The notes beneath the pieces are model-generated. The model saw only the letters and a list, made by a program, of their open reading frames with translations, was not told the origin of the DNA and made no database searches. Below, in pieces: positions 8,097 through 17,158 of a DNA stretch of 64,000 nucleotides. Source of the DNA: Arthrobacter sp. TMP15 (GTDB taxonomy: Bacteria > Actinomycetota > Actinomycetes > Actinomycetales > Micrococcaceae). Positions within the stretch are counted from its first letter, which is position 1. Each line of letters starts with the position of its first letter. Made by a program: the position numbers and the translations under genes. The stretch is taken from contig NZ_CP154262.1 of assembly GCF_039529835.1 (NCBI RefSeq), positions 3,038,001-3,102,000 on the forward strand, written 5' to 3'.

Positions 8097-9326
8097 TTAG
8101 TTGCCCCCATCGGTAGAAATGACAGCGCCCTCCACCGAGACCCCGCCCACATAGGTGCGCGGGACTCGCTGACTGATCCGGGTCACGATCTCATAGTTGA
8201 TTGTTCCGGCAGCCGCCGCCCACTGCTCAACTAAAGGTCCGCCGTCGTTCCCGTTGCCAAACAGTACTGCCGTGGCACCCAACGCAGAACCGTCAATAGC
8301 GGCACCGCCAAACCCTTCGCGAGCTGTGGACCCTAGATCAATGACCATCTGGTCCATGGCGATACGCCCCACCACCGGGTACGTGATTCCATTGACGCGA
8401 ACAGGCCCGCCCGTGGCGATGCGCGGCACACCATCGGCATAACCAAGGGGTACCAAGCCCAACGTGGTGGCCTCCGTTGTTTTATAGTTCAAACCGTAGG
8501 AGACACCTTGGTTGGCGCAAACATCCTTGCACAAGGCAATCTGAGACTGCAAGGTCATGGCCGGCACCAAGCCCAGCTGTGCGGAGGTTTGGTCTGCGAA
8601 CGGGGAAAGACCGTAAATGCCAAGCCCCACCCGGACCATGTCAAAGTGTGTGTCTGGCCGGGAAAGAGTGGCGGGGGTGTTCGCGATATGGCGCACCGTC
8701 AACTGCGCACCGGCCTGTTCCGCAATGGCTACCGCCTCACGGAAACGTTCTAGCTGCTCGTCAGTTTCAGGGCGCTGGGGTTCATCGGCCACGGCCAAGT
8801 GGCTGAATACGCCAACCACCTTCAACAGTCCCTGGTTTTGGTACTCCACGGCGGTGGCAAGAAGTGCCGGCCAGTCGTTCCGGGAACAACCATTGCGGCC
8901 CAAACCCGTATCAATCTTCAGATGCACCCTGGCCGGATGTTCCAGGGCGCGGGCCGCGGCAGCAATGTGCTCAATTTCCCATCCGGAACAACCCAAATCG
9001 ATATCATGCGCTACCGCAGCCGTGAAATCGGTTGCTGGTGTGTGTAACCAGGCAAGCACCGGCACCTCAACGCCTGCTGCGCGCAGGGCCAAGGCCTCGG
9101 AGACGTGCGCCGTTCCCAACCACTGCGCCCCGGCAGCCACTGCCGTGCGGGCCACTGGGACCATCCCGTGCCCGTAGGCGTCCGCTTTGACCACGGCCAT
9201 CAGTTTGGCTGGGGCGGCGATGGAACGCAGGTGACGGATATTATTGGCGATCGCGGACAGGTCAATGATGGCTTGCCGTTCAAGACCGTAATTGGGTGCA
9301 GGAACCGGCGCAACGAGGGAGCTCAC
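8097..9326 (-). CDS. alr: Alanine racemase
   Basis: A 409-residue fold-III PLP enzyme that interconverts L- and D-alanine for peptidoglycan. The PLP lysine is K47 in AVVKADAYGHG. The TIM-barrel part runs to about residue 265 and a beta domain follows, with the conserved GYADGVPR motif and the RIAMDQMVIDLG segment near the C-terminus. The GTG start at 9326 is followed by a short Ala/Pro-rich N-terminus typical of actinobacterial Alr. It is the first gene of alr-tsaE-tsaB-rimI-tsaD; the 329 bases upstream are shared with divergent mshA. Confidence 0.96.
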   Translation of the reverse strand: MSSLVAPVPAPNYGLERQAIIDLSAIANNIRHLRSIAAPAKLMAVVKADAYGHGMVPVARTAVAAGAQWLGTAHVSEALALRAAGVEVPVLAWLHTPATDFTAAVAHDIDLGCSGWEIEHIAAAARALEHPARVHLKIDTGLGRNGCSRNDWPALLATAVEYQNQGLLKVVGVFSHLAVADEPQRPETDEQLERFREAVAIAEQAGAQLTVRHIANTPATLSRPDTHFDMVRVGLGIYGLSPFADQTSAQLGLVPAMTLQSQIALCKDVCANQGVSYGLNYKTTEATTLGLVPLGYADGVPRIATGGPVRVNGITYPVVGRIAMDQMVIDLGSTAREGFGGAAIDGSALGATAVLFGNGNDGGPLVEQWAAAAGTINYEIVTRISQRVPRTYVGGVSVEGAVISTDGGN

Positions 9327-9655
9327 CTACCCATTTTAGGCCTCTTTTGTCTTCTTTTCTTTTCGTTGCCTTTCTGTGCTGCCACACTGGGTTGATTTGC
9401 ATCGTTTCGCCTCGCTGAGGACTTTCTCCACGTGCCGGCCGCAATGTCGGAATAGGACGTTGCGTAGGGCACTTTTAAGCTCTTGCGCAGGGCTCGTTTA
9501 AAGCTGATTCAAGGCGGGCCGTCAGGGCCCGGTCCAGGAAGACGAGTATAGTATTTTCAGTCGCTGCACGAGCCGGCGTCTGCGTGCAACTGCTGTAATT
9601 TGCAATTGACAATTACTGTTAAACCGAACCAACCACGGGACGTCAGGAGGACTTT
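9327..9655. other. Divergent intergenic region, alr / mshA
   Basis: It must hold promoters for both alr (leftward) and mshA (rightward). I see a TATAGT hexamer at 9547-9552 and a TTGACA at 9606-9611, but neither has a matching partner hexamer at 16-18 bases, so no promoter is called. The only clear signal is the mshA ribosome site CAGGAGG at 9644-9650. No convincing coding frame. Confidence 0.5.
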
Positions 9656-10906
9656 GTGCATCAGATCCGACGCGTGGCCATGCTTTCACTGCATACCTCC
9701 CCGCTTGAGCAACCAGGCGGCGGCGATGCGGGGGGCATGAACGTTTATGTTCGTCATTTGGCGCTGGAACTAGCCGCTACCGGCGTGGCCGTGGATATCT
9801 ACACTCGACGCACAGCCGCCACGCAGCCAGACACCGTTGAGCTGGCTCCCCAAGTTTACGTTCACCACATCACAGCTGGCCCCTTTACAAAGGTGGCCAA
9901 AGAAGCTCTCCCAGAGCTCATCACGGAGATGGCCGACGCCGTTGCTGACCATGTGACTTCCCTCAGCGGGGAAGCCGTGCGTGTTATCCACTCCCACTAT
10001 TGGGTTTCAGGGATGGCCGGGATTCTAGTGGCCAAGCGGCTGGATCTGCCACTCGTGCACACCATGCACACCATGGCCCGTGTGAAAAATGATCACCTTC
10101 AGCCCGGCCAGAGCGCTGAACCGGGAATCCGCGAAGATGGTGAGCAGCAGATCGTCGCAGCGGCTACACGTTTGATCGCGAATACCACAGCCGAGGCAGC
10201 CGAACTTGAAAGTCACTACGACGGCTGCGAGCAGCGGATCGATGTGGTTTCTCCTGGGGTCGATCTAAAGATTTTTAAGCCCGCCTTCCGGGACCGCTCC
10301 CGAATGAAGCTGCGCATTGCCCCCGAGCGCTTCCACATAGTATTTGCCGGACGCCTACAGCGACTCAAGGGCCCGCACGTCCTTGTCAAAGCGGCAACTA
10401 TTTTGCGAACCGAACGTCCCGACATTGATCTTGAGCTTACTTTCCTTGGGGCCAGCAGCGGCAATGACAAATACGATCTCACCGCGATGATTGCCGACGC
10501 CGGTTTATCTGCCATCGCAACCGTGCACCCGCCAGTCGAGGCCGCCATCCTTGCCGATTGGTACCGCAGTGCCGATGTTGTCACAGTGCCTTCCTCCAGT
10601 GAGTCCTTTGGACTGGTTGCGTTGGAGGCCCAGGCTTGTGGCACACCTGTCATAGCCACCAGCGTTGGCGGCCTACCGCGAGCTGTCAGCGACGGGCGCA
10701 CAGGACTATTGGTTGCCAATCGTTCAGCAAAATTGTGGGCCGAAGCCATCGCCTCTCTTCATGATTTCGGTGAGACACGGGCGGATATGGGCCGGGCGGC
10801 GTCGGTGTTTGCTGAAGCCTACGGCTGGGAAAAAACGGCAGCCCAAACAATCCTCAGCTATGACCTGGCCTTGAAATACCAGCACATTCCCGTACCCGGC
10901 TGCTGA
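9656..10906 (+). CDS. mshA: D-inositol-3-phosphate glycosyltransferase MshA
   Basis: A 416-residue GT4-family (GT-B fold) enzyme that starts mycothiol synthesis by transferring GlcNAc from UDP-GlcNAc to 1L-inositol-1-phosphate. The N-terminal signature is HTSPLEQPGGGDAGGMNVYV, and HTMHTMARVKN matches the family closely. The GT4 donor site near residue 310 reads VPSSSESFGLVALEAQACGTPV, with the E-x7-E arrangement. The GTG start at 9656 has a good ribosome site (CAGGAGG) six bases upstream. The inositol phosphate is made by Ino1, encoded at 18296-19375. Monocistronic. Confidence 0.95.
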   Translation: MHQIRRVAMLSLHTSPLEQPGGGDAGGMNVYVRHLALELAATGVAVDIYTRRTAATQPDTVELAPQVYVHHITAGPFTKVAKEALPELITEMADAVADHVTSLSGEAVRVIHSHYWVSGMAGILVAKRLDLPLVHTMHTMARVKNDHLQPGQSAEPGIREDGEQQIVAAATRLIANTTAEAAELESHYDGCEQRIDVVSPGVDLKIFKPAFRDRSRMKLRIAPERFHIVFAGRLQRLKGPHVLVKAATILRTERPDIDLELTFLGASSGNDKYDLTAMIADAGLSAIATVHPPVEAAILADWYRSADVVTVPSSSESFGLVALEAQACGTPVIATSVGGLPRAVSDGRTGLLVANRSAKLWAEAIASLHDFGETRADMGRAASVFAEAYGWEKTAAQTILSYDLALKYQHIPVPGC

Positions 10907-11229
10907 TTTCCGGACTCTTGTGCACTGGGCGCGGCTCTGGGGGTCCTGCTGCACTGGGCGCCGCTCTGACGAGTCCTGCTGCCCACTCCTGCTCTGCTCA
11001 GCCGCAGGTTGGGCCGCATTTGCGGCGATATCGCTACCCTTTTGACTAGTCTTTACCTTTTCTTGTGGTCTGGGCCACACTTTTTCTCCGCTAGTGGCTA
11101 ACGTGTTTCTGGTGGTCGCACCGGCTGATCATGCACCCATTGTGAACTCGGGTCCCCTGCCGGCTGACCATGTTGCAACCGGCGGGCAACGACGCCCGGC
11201 GGAGATCCTGTTGAAAGGTTCACAGCCAC
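10907..11229. repeat. Intergenic region with a 29-bp tandem duplication
   Basis: Bases 10921-10949 and 10950-10978 are imperfect copies of one 29-bp unit beginning TGCACTGGGCGC and ending GTCCTG; a partial third copy may precede them. The rest up to the protease start has no convincing gene, and no clear promoter was found. It follows the mshA stop, so it should contain the mshA terminator, but no strong hairpin with a T run is visible. Confidence 0.6.
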
Positions 11230-14200
11230 ATGAAACGAACGGGAAGAACTCTCTTTCGAAGCCCTGGACTACGGAAAGCCGTTGCCGTCTGCGCGGGCTT
11301 ACCACTGCTTCTGGTCACAGTGGGCGCATTGCCAGCCTCGGCCAACCCGAGCGGGCAGAGCATAACCAGCCTTACCCAAGCAAACGTTGATCCACTGCTC
11401 TACCAAGCTGGCCGCTACATTGTGGTCCTGGCCGAGCAGCCCATCGCCATGTATGAAGGCGGTACGGCAGGATTGGCGCCCACCAAACCACAGGCTGGGC
11501 AAAAGCTCGATGCCACACGGCCAGAGGTGCAGCAATATCAAGCCCACCTTGAGAACAAGCAGGCCACGGTGGCCAAGACAGAAAACGTTAAAGTAAAGCG
11601 CACGTTTACTGCAGCGCTCAATGGTTTCTCCGCGGACCTTTCAGCGGAACAGGCTTTGGCACTTGCTAAGGATCCGGCCGTTCTGACTGTGGCTCCGGAT
11701 ACTGAGAATGCCCCCGACTACTCCAGCACTGACTTCCTGGGCCTTAGTGGCCCAGATGGAAGTTGGAACACCTCCTTTGGCGGCGTAGACAAAGCTGGCG
11801 AAGGCGTGGTTGTCGGTGTCATCGATACCGGTTACACACCCTCAAGCCCGTTCTTCGCAGGTGATGAGGTCAAGCCGTTGACAGGCGAGCCGCAAGTCGG
11901 TGTGCCCTACCGCACTGATGATGGCCAGATCGCCATGCTCAAGGCCAATGGTGATACGTTCACCGGCGAATGCCAGGTGGGCCAAGAAACGGGAGCCGAT
12001 TTTGATGGCTCCGCGTGCAACTCCAAAGTACTCAGCGCGCACTACTTTGCCGATGATTTCATCAAATATGTGACACCTGAAAATCGCGCACCCCAAGAAG
12101 TGCTCTCCCCCGTTGACGTCGCCAGCCACGGTACGCACACGGCCAGCACCGCTGCAGGTAACGCCGACATCCGCGCCACCATTGGTGACCGCGACATGGG
12201 CATCACCGGCGGGGTGGCTCCGGGCGCCAAGCTGTCGGTGTACAAGATCTGCTGGGAGGACAATGATCCTGCCACTGGAGGCTGCTATTCATCCTCCGCT
12301 GTTGCGGCCATCAACCAGGCCATCCTGGACGGTGTTGACGTACTTAACTATTCCATTTCAGGAAGTACCACAACAACTACAGACCCCGTCTCACTGGCTT
12401 TTCTTTCTGCCACCTCAGCGGGGATCTTCGTTGCCGCGTCAGCCGGTAACTCGGGACCCACAGCAGGGACAGTCAACCATGGTGCCCCGTGGGTAACCAC
12501 TGTTGCGGCATCCTCCTTCTCCTCCGAGCTCCAAGGCACGGCGGAGTTCTCTGACGGCACCAAATTCCGTGGTGCCAGCATGATGGCGCAGAGCTTGCCG
12601 GAGAGTCCAGTGACTCTAGCCGTTACGGCTGCCGCTGCTGGTGCAGCCAACCCTGAACTGTGCGGGCCCGACTCCTTGGACGGCGCCAAAGTTGCCGGCA
12701 AAGTTGTGGTCTGTGACCGTGGAGTGATTGACCGCACAGCTAAGAGTGCCGAAGTTAAGCGTGCCGGTGGCGTGGGAATGATCCTGGCCAACGTCACTGC
12801 TTCTTCTGAGGATGTGGATCTGCACGCAGTACCCACAGTCCATGTGAACCCACCTGCAACCCAGATCATCAAGGATAAGGTCATCGCAAACCCAGATATT
12901 CTGGTTGCTTTGGTGGACAAGGACACAACGGGTCTACCTGTTGAGCCGCAGCCTCAAATTGCTGGTTTCTCTTCCCGCGGGCCGTTGGGTGCCACGGGTT
13001 CAGATCTGCTCAAACCAGACGTTGCCGCCCCTGGCGTGGCCGTATTGGCCGGGGTTTCACCCATTGCTACCGGTGGCGCCCAGTTTGGCATGATGTCCGG
13101 AACCTCTATGGCCTCTCCTCATGTTGCCGGTTTCGCCGCATTGTTGATGGCCGTGAACCCGAGCTGGTCTCCTGCAACAGTGAAGTCCGCCATGATGACA
13201 ACGGCCACTGACGTGGTCAATGCAGACGGCAGCAAGAACACTGACGTGTTTGCCACAGGCGCGGGCCAGACAGCCGTAGTCAAGGCGCTCACACCCGGAC
13301 TGGCGTACGACGCCGGTGACACCGAATACTTGAAGTTCATTCAGGGAACCGGAATGGATCTGGGTATACCGGGGCTGGGCAGTACCGCGCCGCGCGACAT
13401 GAACGTGGCATCCTTTGCCGTGGGTGCGCTGGCCGGAAAAGTTACTCTCACGCGCACAGTCACAGCCCTGAAACCGGGTCTGTACCGTGCCACGGCCAAC
13501 GTGCCAGGCGTCAATGTCAAGGTCACACCCTCCATACTGAACTTCGCCGCAGCTGGCGATCAGCGCACTTTCAAGGTCACCTTTGAAAACGCCTCAGCAG
13601 CAATGGGCGCCTTTGCCATGGGCAGCGTATCCTGGCAGGGTGCCGGCGCTACCGTCACCTCGCCTGTTGCTGTACGCCCCATGCCCGTCCTTGTAGCTCC
13701 GGAGGTTGCTTTTACCTCCAAAAAGGGCAAAGGCAGTGGTGATATCCCGGTAATTTCAGGCACCAACTCACCGGTAAATATGACGTTGGATGGGCTGTCA
13801 AAGGCCGATTCAAGCGCCATTAAACTGGTTCCGGGTCCGCTCGTTGTGGGCACTGACAAGTCCAACTTCATGAAGGAAGTGACCGTTCCGGAGGGGACAA
13901 AGCTGGCGAAATTCCAAGTGATTTCTTCAGACCCCAACGCCGATTTTGACATGATCGTGTTCAACCCGGAAGGTGTCTTTAGCGACGTGCGGACTGGTTC
14001 CTCCAGTGAAACGCTCTCACTGACGAACCCCGCACCGGGAACTTACACCGTCCTGGCCAACCTGTATTCCAGCACCGGAGACGGCGCCGTTGCAGCAACA
14101 GTTGACGCAGCCGTGCTTGGCGCCAACGTCGGCAACGCCTCGGTGTCACCGAACCCGCTGGTACTGGCCAACGGCAAGTCCGGCAATGTGAAGTTGAGCT

Positions 14201-14406
14201 GGAAGGGACTGAAGCCTGGCTCTTACTTGGGCCGTGTTTCTTTCGGTGACACAGGCACCGAGACCTTTGTTTCCGTCATTGTTTCCCCCAAGGGCGCCGC
14301 AGTAGCCCCGCATAAGGAGGGCCCCCACAAGGGCAAGCCGATCAAGGACAAGAAGGCGCTGTCGTTGTTCCCTGACACCGCGCCCGTAACGGATCTAAAG
14401 CAGTAG
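11230..14406 (+). CDS. Secreted S8-family subtilisin-like serine protease
   Basis: A 1058-residue multidomain subtilase. Residues 1-39 form a Sec signal peptide (KRTGR..., hydrophobic core 17-33, cleavage near ASA-NP). An I9-type propeptide lies at about 60-157. The catalytic domain has D199 (GVIDTG), H300 (SHGTHTA), N near 406 (SAGNSG) and S626 (GTSMASPH). A PA domain of about 130 residues is inserted before the serine (CGPDSLDGAKVAGKVVVCDRG). The C-terminal third carries Fn3-like and pre-peptidase-like beta domains with no membrane anchor, so the protein is probably released. The architecture matches plant cucumisin-like and actinobacterial subtilases. The gene is convergent with an SSI-like inhibitor gene 107 bases away. 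Confidence 0.95.
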   Translation: MKRTGRTLFRSPGLRKAVAVCAGLPLLLVTVGALPASANPSGQSITSLTQANVDPLLYQAGRYIVVLAEQPIAMYEGGTAGLAPTKPQAGQKLDATRPEVQQYQAHLENKQATVAKTENVKVKRTFTAALNGFSADLSAEQALALAKDPAVLTVAPDTENAPDYSSTDFLGLSGPDGSWNTSFGGVDKAGEGVVVGVIDTGYTPSSPFFAGDEVKPLTGEPQVGVPYRTDDGQIAMLKANGDTFTGECQVGQETGADFDGSACNSKVLSAHYFADDFIKYVTPENRAPQEVLSPVDVASHGTHTASTAAGNADIRATIGDRDMGITGGVAPGAKLSVYKICWEDNDPATGGCYSSSAVAAINQAILDGVDVLNYSISGSTTTTTDPVSLAFLSATSAGIFVAASAGNSGPTAGTVNHGAPWVTTVAASSFSSELQGTAEFSDGTKFRGASMMAQSLPESPVTLAVTAAAAGAANPELCGPDSLDGAKVAGKVVVCDRGVIDRTAKSAEVKRAGGVGMILANVTASSEDVDLHAVPTVHVNPPATQIIKDKVIANPDILVALVDKDTTGLPVEPQPQIAGFSSRGPLGATGSDLLKPDVAAPGVAVLAGVSPIATGGAQFGMMSGTSMASPHVAGFAALLMAVNPSWSPATVKSAMMTTATDVVNADGSKNTDVFATGAGQTAVVKALTPGLAYDAGDTEYLKFIQGTGMDLGIPGLGSTAPRDMNVASFAVGALAGKVTLTRTVTALKPGLYRATANVPGVNVKVTPSILNFAAAGDQRTFKVTFENASAAMGAFAMGSVSWQGAGATVTSPVAVRPMPVLVAPEVAFTSKKGKGSGDIPVISGTNSPVNMTLDGLSKADSSAIKLVPGPLVVGTDKSNFMKEVTVPEGTKLAKFQVISSDPNADFDMIVFNPEGVFSDVRTGSSSETLSLTNPAPGTYTVLANLYSSTGDGAVAATVDAAVLGANVGNASVSPNPLVLANGKSGNVKLSWKGLKPGSYLGRVSFGDTGTETFVSVIVSPKGAAVAPHKEGPHKGKPIKDKKALSLFPDTAPVTDLKQ

Positions 14407-14428
14407 GTTCCTTCCGCACACCCGGATC

Positions 14429-14481
14429 CACCGCACGACGGCGGCCATCCAGCAAGTCTGGATGGCCGCCGTCGTGCGGTG
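14429..14481. terminator. Bidirectional hairpin between protease and inhibitor genes
   Basis: Perfect inverted repeat with 22-base arms (14429-14450 and 14460-14481) and a 9-base loop. There is no long T run on either side, but position between two convergent genes makes a shared transcription terminator the simplest reading. Confidence 0.8.
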
Positions 14482-14513
14482 CCCACCTGCCGGGCCAATA
14501 CAAACGCGAGCCC

Positions 14514-15125
14514 TTAGATGGCTCCCGTGCCACCCGCTAGCGCACCGAACAGGGGAGCCAGTGCCGCCCAACTGGCGATCTCACAGCCGTCGGTGCGCTT
14601 GAAGGTGGCATTCACTTTCTTACCGTGAAACCAGCCGGTCACTACAGCAATTTCCGGGCCACCGTACTGCTGTGTGCAGGCGCGTGTTGGGTCCGGGACA
14701 GGGAAAAACAATTTCTCACCTTGTGCTTCCACTGCGGCGAGCGCGGCCGTGGAGTCCGGCAAGGTGGAATCGGCAGCAGGGGTGGGACCGTTGGCCACGA
14801 GGCGGAAATGGCGCGGGGCCGCCCCGGGAGCTTCAGTGAGAGCAATGGACAGATCAACGTCACCCGCCGCTATGGAACTACCCGTGGCACTGGAACTACC
14901 CGGCGCGGACGGCTCAGCGCTCGTAGCAGGCGTGCCCGTGGCCGGCGCAGTGCCAGTGGGGGCTTTGCCGGGCTGCCCCTGCGGGGCCTGTTGGGCGCAC
15001 CCCGCTATCATTGCTAGGGCTGTGATGAGTAGGGCCACAACGGCAAGCCGTGAATAACCGGGTACCTTAGGGGTCTTACACTTCCGCGTCTCGATCTTTC
15101 GCGTCAGATGCTGCTGTTTGGACAT
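14514..15125 (-). CDS. Lipoprotein with Streptomyces subtilisin inhibitor (SSI)-like domain
   Basis: About 203 residues from ATG 15125, which places a basic N-terminus before a lipoprotein signal (hydrophobic 27-41, lipobox IAG-C43). Residues 45-88 are a Pro/Ala/Thr/Ser-rich linker. Residues 90-195 match the SSI fold: a LTEAPGAAP strand, then C150-TQQYGGP with the reactive-loop layout, then VTG...GKKVNATF and DGC181EIASW. The second SSI disulfide (C150-C181) is present; the first pair found in Streptomyces SSI is absent. By alignment to SSI, P1 would be Gln 152. A longer frame from 15185 has no lipoprotein signal at its start and is less likely. It probably inhibits subtilisin-like proteases at the cell surface; the neighbour at 11230-14406 is the obvious candidate. 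Confidence 0.8.
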   Translation of the reverse strand: MSKQQHLTRKIETRKCKTPKVPGYSRLAVVALLITALAMIAGCAQQAPQGQPGKAPTGTAPATGTPATSAEPSAPGSSSATGSSIAAGDVDLSIALTEAPGAAPRHFRLVANGPTPAADSTLPDSTAALAAVEAQGEKLFFPVPDPTRACTQQYGGPEIAVVTGWFHGKKVNATFKRTDGCEIASWAALAPLFGALAGGTGAI

Positions 15126-15314
15126 GACGACCGCTTCCATGAGTTTCTGCCATGCTAACGCACGCACCTGTTGATCTACTGGCAACCAGCCAGTTCATAC
15201 TGATGTCACAACCGGCTTTGCTTCACGCCTCTGGGCTATGGCACCGTTACTCTTGATCTACCTGTTCGCCCAGCGCTGGGAAATATCCGGCGGCATGAGA
15301 GGATCCAACAAATT

Positions 15315-16985
15315 ATGTCTCGCATTTCCTCAGATCCCACGTGGTGGCGCCAAGCCGCCGTCTACCAGATCTACCCGCGCAGCTTTGCCGACTCCGACGG
15401 CGACGGAATCGGTGATCTGCCCGGTGTCACCTCGCGTATGGCTTACCTCTCGGCACTGGGTATCGATGCCATATGGCTCAGCCCGTTCTACCCCTCAGCA
15501 CTTGCCGACGGCGGGTACGACGTCGATGACTACCGAAACGTTGACCCGCGTCTGGGGACTTTGGCGGATTTCGATGACATGGTGACAGCGGCGCACACTG
15601 CCGGTATCAAGATCATTGTTGACGTGGTGCCTAACCACTCCTCCAACCGGCACGAATGGTTCCAAGCTGCTTTAGCTTCCGCCCCGGGTTCCCCCGAGCG
15701 CGCCCGGTACCACTTCTTCGACGGTTTGGGTGAGAATGGCGAGCTTCCACCGTCCGATTGGCCCTCCCACTTTGGCGGTCCGGCATGGACTCGCATAGTG
15801 GAAACTGCCGGTCCCAATGCCGGGTCACTGGGCCAGTGGTACCTGCACTTGTTCGCCACCGAACAACCCGATTTTAATTGGGATCATCCCGAAGTACGCG
15901 AGGATTTCCATACCACGCTGCGCTTCTGGTCGGACCGCGGCGTTGACGGTTTCCGCATCGATGTGGCGCACGCACTGGTCAAGGACATGTCCCTTCCGCT
16001 ACGTTCCAAGCCGCTGTTGGAGATCTTGGTGGATGACGGTACCGATCCCATCTTTGACCGTGATGAGGTGCATGAGGTCTTCGCGGGTTGGCGTTCGGTG
16101 CTCAACGAATACGATCCGCCCAAGGCTGCCGTTGCTGAAGCGTGGGTACCGTTTACCGAGCGGCGTCTGAAGTACGCCCAACCCTCCGGTCTGGGACAGG
16201 CTTTCAACTTTGATTTGCTGCAGGCGCCTTTTGCTGCCGTGAAATTCCGTACCATAGCGCAGAGATGTCTGCTGGAGGCTGAAGCTTCCGGAGCATCCTC
16301 GACCTGGGTTTTTTCAAACCACGATGTGGTTCGTCACCCTTCACGCTACGCACTGCCCGACGGGAGCACTCATGCCGATCTTGAGGCGTGGCTGCTGGCC
16401 GACGGCGCGTCCCCAGAATTGGATTCTGCGCGGGGTTTGCGCCGGGCCAGGGCTGCAACGTTGTTCATGCTGGGCCTGCCGGGCTCGGCCTACCTGTACC
16501 AGGGTGAGGAGCTGGGCCTCTTTGAAGTGGCTGATCTGCCGGCTTCTTCGTTGCAGGACCCCACGTGGTTCCGCACCTTAAACACTGTCAAGGGTCGCGA
16601 CGGCTGCCGGGTACCACTGCCATGGTCCGATTCGGAAGACAACTTTGGTTTTGGTGGCGGCCCGTGGCTTCCGCAACCGGACTGGTTCGCTGACTTTGCT
16701 GCCTCGGTGCAGGACGGTACCGCAGGTTCCACCCTTGAGATGTATCGCAGTGCCCTGAAAATACGCCGCGAATTGCAATCTGAAGAGTCCCTGGAATGGC
16801 TCAGTGAACCGGCAGCCGCGGTGGTGCACTACCGCCGCCCGAATGGTTGGGAGGTTATAACCAACTTTGGTGACGCACCCGCGGAGCTGCCTTTCGGTGT
16901 TGACCATTCCCAGGTGGTCCTGAGCTCCGGTGAACTACATGTGGGCAGCATAGGAGCAGAAACAACGCTGTGGGTCGCCCCCTAG
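15315..16985 (+). CDS. GH13-family alpha-glucosidase
   Basis: A 556-residue glycoside hydrolase of the oligo-1,6-glucosidase/alpha-glucosidase group. Conserved regions in order: AVYQIYPRSFADSDGDGIGDL (11-35), DVVPNH (103-108), GFRIDVAH with nucleophile D216, EAW with acid/base E275, and SNHD with transition-state stabiliser D337. The QPDFNWDHPEV segment is typical of subfamilies that act on short alpha-glucosides. There is no signal peptide, so it acts in the cytoplasm on imported maltose, isomaltose or similar sugars; linkage preference cannot be fixed. ATG at 15315 matches homologue starts. No transporter or regulator gene is adjacent. A repeat array begins 4 bases after the stop. Confidence 0.93.
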   Translation: MSRISSDPTWWRQAAVYQIYPRSFADSDGDGIGDLPGVTSRMAYLSALGIDAIWLSPFYPSALADGGYDVDDYRNVDPRLGTLADFDDMVTAAHTAGIKIIVDVVPNHSSNRHEWFQAALASAPGSPERARYHFFDGLGENGELPPSDWPSHFGGPAWTRIVETAGPNAGSLGQWYLHLFATEQPDFNWDHPEVREDFHTTLRFWSDRGVDGFRIDVAHALVKDMSLPLRSKPLLEILVDDGTDPIFDRDEVHEVFAGWRSVLNEYDPPKAAVAEAWVPFTERRLKYAQPSGLGQAFNFDLLQAPFAAVKFRTIAQRCLLEAEASGASSTWVFSNHDVVRHPSRYALPDGSTHADLEAWLLADGASPELDSARGLRRARAATLFMLGLPGSAYLYQGEELGLFEVADLPASSLQDPTWFRTLNTVKGRDGCRVPLPWSDSEDNFGFGGGPWLPQPDWFADFAASVQDGTAGSTLEMYRSALKIRRELQSEESLEWLSEPAAAVVHYRRPNGWEVITNFGDAPAELPFGVDHSQVVLSSGELHVGSIGAETTLWVAP

Positions 16986-16989
16986 TACC

Positions 16990-17067
16990 GACGCTCGCTC
17001 ACTCCACGTCGGGTTTCAGCGGACGCTCGCTCACTCCACGTCGGGTTTCAGCGGACGCTCGCTCACT
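16990..17067 (+). repeat. Array of the 32-bp-period repeat (three direct copies)
   Basis: The 14-mer GACGCTCGCTCACT starts at 16990, 17022 and 17054. The first two 32-base units are identical; the third diverges after its core. Each of the first two can form CGACG/CGTCG hairpins followed by GGGTTT. Orientation is opposite to the array at 18239-18291 on the far side of the DUF559 gene. Confidence 0.85.
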
Positions 17068-17095
17068 CGCCGTCGCTCCATAAGCGACGGCGAGT
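17065..17095. terminator. 13-bp inverted repeat after the repeat array
   Basis: Arms ACTCGCCGTCGCT (17065-17077) and its complement (17083-17095) with a 5-base loop; perfect pairing. It grows out of the third repeat core and could terminate transcription from the alpha-glucosidase gene. No T run follows. Confidence 0.55.
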
Positions 17096-17158
17096 AGGTG
17101 GTCCCCCTGCTGTGGATAACTTCAGGCGCCCGCGCCGTATGTGAGCCACACTTGTTCC

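Noticed and set aside
16990-17067. Possible CRISPR array from evenly spaced repeats
   Set aside because: Only two or three units with a short core and 11-18 base fillers, of which two are identical; no cas genes nearby.
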